Origin: Nostoc foliaceum FACHB-393
Lineage (GTDB): Bacteria > Cyanobacteriota > Cyanobacteriia > Cyanobacteriales > Nostocaceae
Reading direction: 5' to 3'
Assembly: GCF_014698505.1 (NCBI RefSeq)
Contig: NZ_JACJTD010000005.1
Location: forward strand, 62,001-126,000
Length of the DNA: 64,000 bases
Positions within the stretch are counted from its first letter, which is position 1. Each line of letters begins with the position of its first letter. A model generated the notes under the pieces. The model was not told where the DNA came from. It did not search any database and saw only the letters and a program-made list of their open reading frames with translations. Below are positions 1 to 8,586 of the stretch, piece by piece. Position numbers and translations under genes: made by a program.

Positions 1-1721
1 TAAAATCCCTATTAGGGATTGAAACAAATGTGCGTACTTTACCCCCACGGATTACCTTAGATTGCAATTACCTAAAATCCCTATTAGGGATTGAAACAAC
101 TAAACCCCGGTGTAAACTATCCAGCGCATATTGATTGCAATTACCTAAAATCCCTATTAGGGATTGAAACTACCCAAAGAGTCAACTAAGGTTAGAATAG
201 TAGATAATTGCAATTACCTAAAATCCCTATTAGGGATTGAAACATAGTGATCGCTTGGATAACTTACACTCTGAGTTTATTGCAATTACCTAAAATCCCT
301 ATTAGGGATTGAAACAATGCTAATCCTTGGGCGTACCGTGGTAGGTGCTTCTGAATTGCAATTACCTAAAATCCCTATTAGGGATTGAAACTAATCGGAT
401 CATTTGCCCGGCAGCCCCCTGATAACATTGCAATTACCTAAAATCCCTATTAGGGATTGAAACTACCAACTTCAAAGGGCACAACATAAAGGATATTATT
501 GCAATTACCTAAAATCCCTATTAGGGATTGAAACGGTGAAGCGATTAAGAATACTTTGATGTATCCCAATTGCAATTACCTAAAATCCCTATTAGGGATT
601 GAAACCACCATTAGGGTCAACCTCAGTACGGAACACATAAAATTGCAATTACCTAAAATCCCTATTAGGGATTGAAACTTTCTGCACAGTCTAGAGAACA
701 AACACAGCATTCTGAAATTGCAATTACCTAAAATCCCTATTAGGGATTGAAACTTACACTGGTGAAGCCTGTAACTACTTATTTTATCATTGCAATTACC
801 TAAAATCCCTATTAGGGATTGAAACAAAGCCGCGATCGCTGCTGAAAACGCCCTGAGAAAAATTGCAATTACCTAAAATCCCTATTAGGGATTGAAACTA
901 GTGATTCACGAGGTGGCAACCACCTTGAGACTGATTGCAATTACCTAAAATCCCTATTAGGGATTGAAACATCCAAAGGGCGGTGCTTAAGTTCGCAGTA
1001 GAACGATTGCAATTACCTAAAATCCCTATTAGGGATTGAAACTATCTTAGTAATGACAAAGTGAGATACGTTCTAGAATTGCAATTACCTAAAATCCCTA
1101 TTAGGGATTGAAACATTTTAGAATCTTTGGAATTTACTCCAGTACCCGTAAATTGCAATTACCTAAAATCCCTATTAGGGATTGAAACAATGCAGAGAGA
1201 TTGCCACAAGCGACAGCCAGAAGCATTAGACCAATTGCAATTACCTAAAATCCCTATTAGGGATTGAAACAATGCAGAGAGAAGGGGCTAGTTTAGAAGA
1301 AATAATCATTGCAATTACCTAAAATCCCTATTAGGGATTGAAACAGGATTGCAGCACTAAGTGTGGTGAGTGGTGGTGACATTACTTGTATTGCAATTAC
1401 CTAAAATCCCTATTAGGGATTGAAACAGGATTGCAGCTTATCTGGCACTAGTTCATTAGGATGCGGCGAATTGCAATTACCTAAAATCCCTATTAGGGAT
1501 TGAAACAGTTTGGCTCAAAGCAATAATGCAGCGCTTGGGCTTGATTGCAATTACCTAAAATCCCTATTAGGGATTGAAACCTCCATTAGCTTGTCCGTTA
1601 GATGATGATTTAAGATTGCAATTACCTAAAATCCCTATTAGGGATTGAAACGTAGCAGGCTCAGTGCTATCGAGAGTACAACTTATTGCAATTACCTAAA
1701 ATCCCTATTAGGGATTGAAAC
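1..1721 (+). CRISPR. CRISPR array, 23 full repeats plus one partial repeat at the left edge
   Basis: A 37-bp repeat (starts ATTGCAATTACC, ends AGGGATTGAAAC) recurs at 61, 134, 207, 279, 355, 427, 498, 569, 642, 717, 789, 862, 934, 1006, 1078, 1152, 1234, 1308, 1390, 1470, 1544, 1615 and 1685, and the last 25 bases of another copy open the window. All copies look identical. Spacers are 33-39 bp except three of 43-45 bp (starting 1189, 1345, 1427). The repeat contains an inverted repeat (AATCCCTA/TAGGGATT), and its ATTGAAAC end fits the 5' crRNA handle of type I/III systems. That implies plus-strand transcription with the leader off the left edge. No cas gene lies in the window, so the subtype cannot be assigned. 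The right flank lacks a degenerate terminal repeat. Confidence 0.97.
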
Positions 1722-1743
1722 CCGGTGTAATGTCTGGCACATC

Positions 1744-1799
1744 CTTCTTAAGCTGACAAAATGTTTGGTATGATTAAGAAGTGTAAAGTTATGTTACAC
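1744..1799. promoter_or_regulatory. Two inverted repeats between the CRISPR trailer and folE
   Basis: CTTCTTAA (1744-1751) is repeated in inverse as TTAAGAAG (1774-1781). It is followed at once by GTGTAA (1781-1786) and its inverse TTACAC (1794-1799). Both pairs are perfect and lie 80-140 bp upstream of the folE start, so they could be operator sites or transcript hairpins. The second resembles an NtcA site, but its GTA/TAC half-sites are nine bases apart, not eight. The function is unknown. Confidence 0.3.
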
Positions 1800-1880
1800 T
1801 CAGTTACGAGTCAGGAGTCGAGCGCAACCGACATCTGAACAACAGGCCAATTTATCAAACATTCCCATAGAACTCAGAAA

Positions 1881-2531
1881 ATGACTCTATCGATTCGTCC
1901 CGATCTAACTTCTGCCGATCAGGTACTGTCATCTTTAGCGACTGGGCAACAGCAAACTGTAACAGAAGCTCAAATGATGCAGGCTGTGCGTACTTTGCTG
2001 ATTGGATTAGGAGAAGATCCAGACCGCGAAGGACTAAAAGATACTCCGAAAAGGGTGATGAAAGCCTTACAGTTTCTCACAAAAGGGTATCATGAATCAT
2101 TGGATGAACTGCTAAACGGAGCAGTATTTACAGAAAATGCCAATGAAATGGTATTAGTACGGGACATCGATATTTTCAGTTCCTGCGAACATCATATTCT
2201 GCCAATTATTGGTCGTGCTCATGTTGCTTACATTCCTAATGGCAAAGTAATAGGATTATCTAAGATTGCCCGTATTTGCGAAATGTATGCACGACGTTTA
2301 CAAGTTCAAGAACGTCTGACTGTACAAATTGCTGATGCTTTACAAGGATTACTCAAACCCCAAGGGGTTGCAGTGGTAATAGAAGCAACCCACATGTGTA
2401 TGGTGATGCGCGGTGTGCAGAAACCCGGTTCTTGGACTGTTACTAGTGCAATGCGCGGTGTTTTTGCAGAAGATGTGCGGACTCGTGAGGAATTTATGAA
2501 TTTGATCCGGCACAATTCTAATTTTCACTAA
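1881..2531 (+). CDS. folE: GTP cyclohydrolase I
   Basis: Converts GTP to 7,8-dihydroneopterin triphosphate, the first step of folate and pterin synthesis (in cyanobacteria also cyanopterin glucosides); cytosolic homodecamer. The 216-residue product has the family length and a family-typical variable N-terminal arm. The zinc ligands are visible as Cys102 and His105 in SSCEHH and Cys173 in [10 protein letters not shown]. The conserved [12 protein letters not shown] and [20 protein letters not shown] blocks are present. The ATG start leaves no overlap with the CRISPR array. The gene stands alone, with an inverted-repeat-rich leader and its own terminator hairpin downstream. Assignment to type IA rather than the zinc-independent FolE2 family rests on these motifs. 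Confidence 0.96.
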   Translation: MTLSIRPDLTSADQVLSSLATGQQQTVTEAQMMQAVRTLLIGLGEDPDREGLKDTPKRVMKALQFLTKGYHESLDELLNGAVFTENANEMVLVRDIDIFSSCEHHILPIIGRAHVAYIPNGKVIGLSKIARICEMYARRLQVQERLTVQIADALQGLLKPQGVAVVIEATHMCMVMRGVQKPGSWTVTSAMRGVFAEDVRTREEFMNLIRHNSNFH

Positions 2532-2587
2532 ATAGCCTTGGTTGATATAAACCTAAAGATTTGACTATCACCAATTTTTAAACTGGC

Positions 2588-2626
2588 GTTTGCCCCTCAA
2601 AATCCAAACAGTTTTGAGGGGCAAAC
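2588..2626 (+). terminator. Terminator hairpin after folE
   Basis: A perfect 15-bp stem (GTTTGCCCCTCAAAA, 2588-2602, with its complement at 2612-2626) closes a 9-base loop about 60 bp after the folE stop. Short T-rich stretches follow. It is probably the folE transcript end. Confidence 0.7.
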
Positions 2627-2790
2627 TTTGGGCTTTTCAGGCTAGATTTTGATAAACCGTCAGCCTGCTATAGTTTGAGTAATTCTCACCTACCTACTTA
2701 CCTAATACGAAGATAAACCATCAACAGATAGAGGAAAAGCGGAGAAAATAATGATAGCTTGAGAGCAGATAAAACAGATAAAAAGCCATT

Positions 2791-3282
2791 GTGAATAATT
2801 CAGCATTAATTGCCCTTTCCCTATTAGCGTTTATAGTCCTGTCGCCAGTTAGAAAAGCTGATATTGTCCAAGGTTCAACCAATCATGCTATCAAAATGTC
2901 TTCATTTAACCTCAGTTCCCAAAAATGGAAAAATCGCGTGCTACTAGTATTTTCACCGTCTGTTGATAACCATACCTATCAGCAGCAAATGCAACTATTA
3001 CAAGAGCATAACAGTGGTTTTGCAGATCGGGATTTAGTTCTCGTTCAGGTTTTGGCAACAGATGAAAGTTATGCCAACAGACAGCCCATAGATGCGTCTT
3101 CTGCTGCCAAGTTGCGCGAGTACTTTGGGGTTGACAAAGAAAATTTCCGTGTGATTTTGGTGGGCAAAGATAGTGGTGTTAAGCGCAGTGATACTACACC
3201 AGTAAAGGCTACAGCAATTTTTGAGCAAATTGACGCTATGCCCATGCGTCAGCAAGAAATGCAAGAGCGAGGCAGAAAGTAA
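2791..3282 (+). CDS. DUF4174 family protein with N-terminal signal or anchor
   Basis: The 163-residue protein starts at GTG. A hydrophobic segment at about residues 4-19 is a signal peptide or membrane anchor, so the rest is likely periplasmic. The body has the features I associate with DUF4174: LLVFSPSVDN near the beginning of the domain, a central DRDLVLVQV strand, FRVILVGKDSGVKRSD, and the closing IDAMPMRQQEMQERG. The fold is probably thioredoxin-like, but the family has no proven biochemical function and I see no CxxC pair. It is monocistronic between folE and a glutathione S-transferase. No regulatory site is evident. The family call is confident; the role is unknown. Confidence 0.8.
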   Translation: MNNSALIALSLLAFIVLSPVRKADIVQGSTNHAIKMSSFNLSSQKWKNRVLLVFSPSVDNHTYQQQMQLLQEHNSGFADRDLVLVQVLATDESYANRQPIDASSAAKLREYFGVDKENFRVILVGKDSGVKRSDTTPVKATAIFEQIDAMPMRQQEMQERGRK

Positions 3283-3378
3283 TTAGAATTGCTGTAGTTA
3301 AGACTCTCTAATGTTTTCTTTAGTTGAATGACTAGCTTTGAAAAAGATTTGTCAAGTTTTTTATAGCAGAATAATCTG

Positions 3379-4050
3379 ATGATCACTGTCCATCACTTGA
3401 ACAACTCCCGTTCCCAGCGTGTGCTTTGGCTGCTGGAGGAACTCGGCATAGAGTACGAAGTCAAGCGCTACGATCGCAACCCGAAAACCATGTTAGCACC
3501 GGCATCGCTGCGCGAGGTACATCCACTCGGTAAGTCGCCAGTGATTACCGACGGTGCCCTGACCCTGGCCGAATCCGGTGCCATCATTGAGTATCTGGTC
3601 GAACGCTACGGTAACGGGCGGCTGATTCCTCCTCCAGGTACGCCGGAGCGACTGCGCTACACCTATTGGCTACATTACGCGGAAGGCTCGGCTATGCCTC
3701 CACTGCTGCTGAAACTCATCTTCGACCAAATCGAAAAGGGGCCAATACCGTTTTTCGTGCGGCCAATCGCTCGGGTCATCGTCAGCCGCGTCAAGAACTC
3801 GTTTATTGAACCTCAGATCACGCAGCACCTAGATTACCAAGAGGCGGAACTGGAGAAAAGCACATGGTTCACTGGCAATGAATTCACCGCAGCTGATATC
3901 CAGATGAGCTTCCCCCTGGAGGCAGCAGCCGCGCAAGCAGGACTGGATGCGAAGCGTCCGAAGCTCATGGCTTTCCTAGATCGCATTCACACGCGTCCGG
4001 CCTACCAGCGTGCGCTGGAGCGTGGTGGTGCTTACGAACTGAGCTTCTGA
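3379..4050 (+). CDS. Glutathione S-transferase family protein
   Basis: The 223-residue protein has a thioredoxin-fold N-terminal half (MITVHHLNNSRSQRVLWLLE, then HPLGKSPVITDG and the glutathione-contacting LAESGAIIEYL) and an all-helical C-terminal half ending in RPAYQRALERGG. It is a cytosolic enzyme that would conjugate glutathione to electrophiles; the actual substrate is unknown. The ATG start gives the normal N-terminus for the family. Base composition is conspicuously higher in G+C than the neighbouring genes, with codons such as CTG, GCC and CGC dominating. The sequence style resembles proteobacterial GSTs (the NSRSQRVLWLLEEL type). Recent lateral acquisition is therefore likely. It sits alone between two AT-richer cyanobacterial genes. 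Confidence 0.9.
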   Translation: MITVHHLNNSRSQRVLWLLEELGIEYEVKRYDRNPKTMLAPASLREVHPLGKSPVITDGALTLAESGAIIEYLVERYGNGRLIPPPGTPERLRYTYWLHYAEGSAMPPLLLKLIFDQIEKGPIPFFVRPIARVIVSRVKNSFIEPQITQHLDYQEAELEKSTWFTGNEFTAADIQMSFPLEAAAAQAGLDAKRPKLMAFLDRIHTRPAYQRALERGGAYELSF

Positions 4051-4199
4051 GTTCAGTGACCTGTAGCTATGGCATTGGCCAACAAGTAAGAGAGAAACCA
4101 CCAGATGGTACAACTCGTTATATTCCTGTTAGGCTTTACTTGCACTGTAAGATTTAATCGGATAACCTGAGCGATCGAGATTGTTTTCTAAGAAAATCA

Positions 4200-4556
4200 A
4201 TGAACAAATTCATACTGAGTTTGCTTTCTTCTCCTGTGCTGATTAGCTCTATTCTCTCTATGGGAGTAATGCTCAATCAAGCACAAGCTATGGAGCCAGA
4301 ACTAAAAACCAACACCACAGACCGTCTATCTTGTATACGCAATAAACATAAAGTGGGTTTAGTTTGTGCAAGGGCTTCGGTATTAGCTCAAATTCCTAAC
4401 TATCAGCGTGAAATAGAGTTTTCTCAGGAAAATTCTCCTATGCTGGAGTTCAATGTCGAGGAAAGCGATGTGGCAGTCACCTTATTTAATTGCGATTGTC
4501 CTGCTTGTATAAATTCTTTACGTCAGATGCGCGGCGTGACACCTTTGGTATATTAG
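4200..4556 (+). CDS. Small secreted protein of unknown function
   Basis: The product is 118 residues. A clear signal peptide (hydrophobic residues 4-28, likely cleavage after NQAQA at residue 30) predicts export to the periplasm or beyond. The mature part has five cysteines, two (SCIRN, LVCARA) near its start and three in the cluster FNCDCPACINSL near the C-terminus, so disulfides or metal binding are possible. I do not recognise the family. The gene is monocistronic and converges on the cupin gene across a shared hairpin at 4604-4632. Confidence 0.6.
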   Translation: MNKFILSLLSSPVLISSILSMGVMLNQAQAMEPELKTNTTDRLSCIRNKHKVGLVCARASVLAQIPNYQREIEFSQENSPMLEFNVEESDVAVTLFNCDCPACINSLRQMRGVTPLVY

Positions 4557-4603
4557 GATTTTACAAATTTTTCTTTGTTTATAAGCAACATCCGCAAACT
4601 TTT

Positions 4604-4632
4604 GTGAGGGCATAACGATGTTGTGCCCTCAC
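4604..4632. terminator. Bidirectional terminator hairpin between convergent genes
   Basis: GTGAGGGCA (4604-4612) and TGCCCTCAC (4624-4632) form a perfect 9-bp stem with an 11-base loop. It lies between the secreted-protein gene (plus) and the cupin gene (minus). TTTT on its left end serves the minus-strand transcript. Confidence 0.55.
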
Positions 4633-4653
4633 TGTATCTTGTATTCAAAATAA

Positions 4654-5001
4654 TTACGCTGATTTTTCCACTCGCAAACCAAAGTAGGTCAAAACAAGCT
4701 CAGTGGAGCCACTATTGACAACTTCATGTACTTCTCCTGGTTCTATCGCTACGCAGTTCCCTGGCAGCAAAGGGTATTCTGTACCATCAATGTGAATTAC
4801 TCCTGAACCAGCTTCCACAAAGAATACTTCGCACATATCTTGATGTGCGTGTGCTGGTGCGGTTTGTCCAGGAGCAAAACGTGCTTGAGAAAAGTTAGTC
4901 AGGTGAGGCAAATCGCCGAAGCGTAGCATCACCTTTTTCTTGATTTCGGCATTGTGAGAAACAGATTCTTCTGGCAAGTTTTTCAGAGAAGTGGTAATCA
5001 T
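4654..5001 (-). CDS. Cupin-domain protein
   Basis: The 115-residue protein is a single small beta-barrel cupin. Cupin motif 1 is recognisable as APAHAHQDMCEVFFVEAG (metal-binding His pair and Glu), and motif 2 as LLPGNCVAIEPGEVHEVVN with its His. Such proteins bind a divalent metal; the reaction or ligand here cannot be told from sequence. The ATG overlaps the end of the upstream 971-residue gene by four bases (ATGA type), so the two are almost certainly translated together. This ties the cupin functionally to the PlsY/PEP-synthase-like fusion. Confidence 0.8.
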   Translation of the reverse strand: MITTSLKNLPEESVSHNAEIKKKVMLRFGDLPHLTNFSQARFAPGQTAPAHAHQDMCEVFFVEAGSGVIHIDGTEYPLLPGNCVAIEPGEVHEVVNSGSTELVLTYFGLRVEKSA

Positions 5002-7913
5002 TCGGGTCTTAAATCGTTAGATAATTCCACAATACCCCTAGAGCCATCAATCCTTACCCGTTGACCATCTTGCAGTATCCATGTAGCGCCACGAACATCC
5101 ATCACAGCGGGAATTCCATACTCACGAGCAACGATCGCACCGTGAGAAAGCCTGCCTCCAGCTTCGGCAATTAATCCTCCAGCCCTCAATAACAAAGGTG
5201 CCCAGCCGGAATCTGTGTAAGGTACTACCAGAATTGTATCTCGATCAATCTCTGGGATGTCTTGTAAATTTCGCAACACCTTCACCCTGCCTTCAGCTTG
5301 TCCGTGACTGGCTCCAATCCCTTGTAAGATTTGATCAGAGTAGAGTGCAGAGGGAGCTAAGGGGTGAGGAGGTGTATTGCCGTAGACTAAAAGGGGTATT
5401 TGAATGATCTCACTATCTTGGACGAATTGCGATCGCCTCGATTCCACTAACTCATCTAACTCCTCAATTAACCTAGAATCGTCACCCGCAACTAAACGTC
5501 GCACTTCATCAAACTCTAGAAAAAAGATATCTCCTGTTTTCTTGAGTAAGCCGGACTTTAACCAAATTTTCTCTAAAGCTACAAAACTCCAACGCAATTC
5601 AGCCAAAAGCCGTGAATAAACTTCGGTAACTCGTCCTTTGATATCCACACGCCGTTGCACAAAAGAGCGTTTGCGCTTACCAGCAAAGATGCTATTAATC
5701 GCGTCTTTAGCGCCTGATTGTGGTTCGTTACCCTGCATTAACTGCACAAACATCTGCTTAATCATCTGGGGATTTTCCCGCCAAGTAGGAACGGAAATAT
5801 CAGTTCCCACTTCGCTTAAATAGCCGTAATCCTGAAGCAATTCGTCAAATTCTTGCAGGATCTTCTCTCCCTCTGGAGTTTGCTTTAATTGCTCAAATAC
5901 TTGCTGCGGCTCAAACTCAAGCAATACTTGCTTGGCATCTGTGGCTATTGCACTCAGCGATCGCAATGCGGCTACCTCTGGAGTCACGCTATTATCAATT
6001 TGCCCATCTTTCACCCGAAAAATCGCCTGCCGCAGGGCAGCGCTTAAGGGAGCTAAAATGCTGTAATATGTCCCATGGCGTAGCAAATCCAGAATCAAGT
6101 CAATTCTTGACAACAGCTTGGCTGGTTCCAAATTATCTATATCTGACTGCGCCAACTCCGACAAACCAGGAATAAACCGTTTGTGATAATCTTCCTTGAA
6201 GTCTTTTTCTAAACTTAATTCCCGCTTCAGCAACTTCCCTAGTCCTGGCAAATTCTCCCAGGTTGACTGCAAGGATGGTTTACTTAATTTAGCTCCTCTA
6301 GTTAAAAATTCCAGACTTTCCGGCGGCAATCCCATGCGGATAAAGATGTTCCCTAAGAGGGATGCATTAAAGTAGGCTCTAGAATAATGCAGAGTTGCTG
6401 TTTCGGCAAAATCTAACCCCAAGGCGCGATCGCCTAAAACTAGAGTAAAAAATTCTCCCCAAACTCCACAAGTTAAAGGACGATTAATCGACCATGTTAA
6501 GGGGTGAATTACTCCGGGGATCACTTCCGCGGCAATTTTGCGTGTCCAGATTGGTAATAGAGTGGTAATTGGTCGAGATTGTAACACCCACAGCGTTTGA
6601 CCGTCATAACTCCATTCGATATCTTGGGGAGTGCCATGATAACGTTTTTCGAGTCGGTAGGCTAAGTATGCAACTTGTTTAATTAATGCTTGTGGGACTC
6701 GTCCTTGACCCTCTAATTGCACAGAGGAAGAATTTTCTCCTTCAATGACAAAAGCGCGATATTGTTCTGGTGTAACTTTTCCCGAAACGACTTGCGTCGG
6801 GCTGCCTGGAAGGGCTTCAATGATGATCGCATCACCTTGCTGGGTAATGGGATCGCGGCTGAAAGCTACGCCAGAATATACACTTTGCACTTGTTGTTGA
6901 ATCAACACAGCCATTGCAGTATCGTTTAAGCCGCGATCGCGCCGATATTGCACAGCAGATGGATGATTGTAGGAAGCTTGAACTTGAGCGATCGCTGACT
7001 GCAATGCCTCTGGGCTGGTAACATTTAAAACTGTTTCATACTGCCCAGCAGCAGAAGAGTGTTCAGAGTCTTCTCCAATGGCAGAAGAACGTACCACCAA
7101 GGGAGATAATTTTGATGGCTGGAGAAATTCTGTCAACACTTGGGGATCGTCGATTGGCGCAAGTACCCACCCTTTCGGGACTGGATAGCCCCAGCGCTTA
7201 ATTTGAGATAACGTAGCTGCCTTTTCTCCGACAATGGCAGCATCCAACTCTTCATCTAAAGAAACCATCGTGCGTTGGCGTAGCCCGTCGTAGACATCGC
7301 CGCGTAAAAATTCCAACATCGTTTGCGATTCTGTTTGTGCCTCTTGGGCTGGCAGATTCATATCATCAGGAATTTTAGTATAAATCCAGCCCATTAAACC
7401 AGCTAAGGCCACAGCAGCAAGCATTCTGGGGTAATCGCTAATATGCAGAACTATCACAAACAGAGGAAAGAGAAGCAAAACCCCAAATTTGACTAGCTGT
7501 CTCGATTGCAGAATTGTAAAGCTAATACCTGCAAAGAAGGATACAAATATTGCTACAAGTGGATCATGTACGACAAATCCCCAGACGACATTTGTCGTAC
7601 CTGCCCCTCTGCCTATCCAGTATCTACCAATTACCAGAGCGATGAGAGCGATCAATTCCCAGAACGATCCCTCTGGGAAGAAAACGCGGGTGAGTAAGAC
7701 TGCTGCAACTCCTTTCAAAGCTTCTGACAAGACTGCCAGAATTCCTACAAACTTACCGCCGTGATAAAAGGCAGCCGATACACTAATATTTCCTGTACCA
7801 ACTTGTGATAACTGCTTCCGCTTGAGGGCGTAAGTTATCCATGCAATCAGGGGTAATCCGCCCAAAAGGGGGCAGATAATTAAAATAACTAAGACACCCC
7901 AAGGTTCAAACAT
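4998..7913 (-). CDS. PlsY-like membrane domain fused to a PEP-synthase/rifampicin-phosphotransferase-like protein
   Basis: A 971-residue fusion. Residues 1 to about 190 are a polytopic membrane domain resembling the glycerol-3-phosphate acyltransferase PlsY: VGTGNISVSAAFYHGG stands where PlsY has its GSGNIGATN motif, ALKGVAAVL follows, and IGRGAGTTNVVWG replaces the glycine-rich FKGGKGVAT motif. From about residue 215 comes an ATP-binding domain of PEP synthase type (VGEKAATLSQIKRWG, VVRSSAIGEDS, GVAFSRDPIT, DIEWSYDGQTLWVLQSRPIT), a middle helical region, and a swivelling phosphohistidine domain with catalytic His in GGRLSHGAIVAREYGIP (about residue 921). The PEP/pyruvate TIM barrel of true PEP synthase is absent. 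The order ATP-binding, middle, His is that of rifampicin phosphotransferases. The natural substrate is unknown. Probably an operon with the overlapping cupin gene. Confidence 0.75.
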   Translation of the reverse strand: MFEPWGVLVILIICPLLGGLPLIAWITYALKRKQLSQVGTGNISVSAAFYHGGKFVGILAVLSEALKGVAAVLLTRVFFPEGSFWELIALIALVIGRYWIGRGAGTTNVVWGFVVHDPLVAIFVSFFAGISFTILQSRQLVKFGVLLLFPLFVIVLHISDYPRMLAAVALAGLMGWIYTKIPDDMNLPAQEAQTESQTMLEFLRGDVYDGLRQRTMVSLDEELDAAIVGEKAATLSQIKRWGYPVPKGWVLAPIDDPQVLTEFLQPSKLSPLVVRSSAIGEDSEHSSAAGQYETVLNVTSPEALQSAIAQVQASYNHPSAVQYRRDRGLNDTAMAVLIQQQVQSVYSGVAFSRDPITQQGDAIIIEALPGSPTQVVSGKVTPEQYRAFVIEGENSSSVQLEGQGRVPQALIKQVAYLAYRLEKRYHGTPQDIEWSYDGQTLWVLQSRPITTLLPIWTRKIAAEVIPGVIHPLTWSINRPLTCGVWGEFFTLVLGDRALGLDFAETATLHYSRAYFNASLLGNIFIRMGLPPESLEFLTRGAKLSKPSLQSTWENLPGLGKLLKRELSLEKDFKEDYHKRFIPGLSELAQSDIDNLEPAKLLSRIDLILDLLRHGTYYSILAPLSAALRQAIFRVKDGQIDNSVTPEVAALRSLSAIATDAKQVLLEFEPQQVFEQLKQTPEGEKILQEFDELLQDYGYLSEVGTDISVPTWRENPQMIKQMFVQLMQGNEPQSGAKDAINSIFAGKRKRSFVQRRVDIKGRVTEVYSRLLAELRWSFVALEKIWLKSGLLKKTGDIFFLEFDEVRRLVAGDDSRLIEELDELVESRRSQFVQDSEIIQIPLLVYGNTPPHPLAPSALYSDQILQGIGASHGQAEGRVKVLRNLQDIPEIDRDTILVVPYTDSGWAPLLLRAGGLIAEAGGRLSHGAIVAREYGIPAVMDVRGATWILQDGQRVRIDGSRGIVELSNDLRPE

Positions 7914-8088
7914 TCTGGATTTTGGATTTTAGATTTAAATTTTCCATCTAAAACCTCAAATCTAAAATCTAAAGTTTTTCTGAAATTTTTGATGGTTATT
8001 AGGGCGTTTTTATTTACTAGTTACTGAATGGACACTTGGCTACGACGGAAACCGTTTTTGCCAGTGCCCTTCTAGGTTACTAATGGTT

Positions 8089-8229
8089 TTAGTTTAGCGC
8101 ATAGGCAGCTTGCAGCGCCCAGATTATGAGAGCAGCGATCGATCCCAGAAGCAACACGGTAGAGATAGTGACTACTTTTGGGGAATCTGCACCCTCAAAT
8201 TTCATAATTCCGCGATTTAAGTCGGACAT
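8089..8229 (-). CDS. 46-residue single-helix membrane protein
   Basis: An open frame from ATG (8229-8227) to TAA (8091-8089) encodes a protein beginning MSDLNRGIMKFEGADSPKVV and ending IIWALQAAYALN. It has a polar N-terminal stretch of about 20 residues and one transmembrane helix (about residues 21-43). That size and shape match the many tiny subunits of cyanobacterial thylakoid complexes, but I cannot name it. Codon use is ordinary. It is divergent from gatA and upstream of the PlsY-like fusion on the same strand. Its size is below common gene-calling cut-offs. Confidence 0.6.
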   Translation of the reverse strand: MSDLNRGIMKFEGADSPKVVTISTVLLLGSIAALIIWALQAAYALN

Positions 8230-8428
8230 AGCTTTGTAATCCTCTTTTGTTGGAGCATGAAACATTTGTCCGTTTTGATTGTAGTCCCTCTATTTACGGA
8301 TGATGTTAAATTCCTAATATTATTTTGTTTTAGCTTGGCAATTTTTCCATCACCAAAATTGCTTAGTTCTTGGGAGGTATTAGTTGTATTTATACAAATG
8401 TGGGAGTGGGGAGCAGGGGGAGATGGGG

Positions 8429-8512
8429 GGGGACAAGGGGGACAAGGGGGACAAGGGAGAATTATTGAACAAGTTTCTTCCTTGTCTCCCCCCTCTTCCT
8501 TGTCTTTTCGCA
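8429..8512. repeat. G-rich tandem repeat with complementary C-rich tract
   Basis: Three copies of a 9-bp unit containing ACAAG (at 8433, 8442, 8451) in a G-rich run are followed by a complementary CCTTGTCTCCCCCC tract around 8480-8495. The DNA could therefore fold into a hairpin upstream of gatA. Similar purine-rich simple repeats are common between Nostoc genes. The remainder of 8230-8586 shows nothing else. Confidence 0.5.
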
Positions 8513-8586
8513 ATTCCCAATCCCCAATTCCCAATCTCATCCAATATGTACTAGAATCAATGACTTGAGTCACAAAGAGAGCAATC

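Noticed and set aside
576..827. Minus-strand open frame of 83 codons with repeated GNCN motifs
   Set aside because: It lies wholly inside the CRISPR array; the protein repeats are translations of the CRISPR repeat.
1781..1799. Possible NtcA binding site upstream of folE
   Set aside because: The GTA and TAC half-sites are separated by nine bases; NtcA sites need eight, and no matching -10 spacing was seen.
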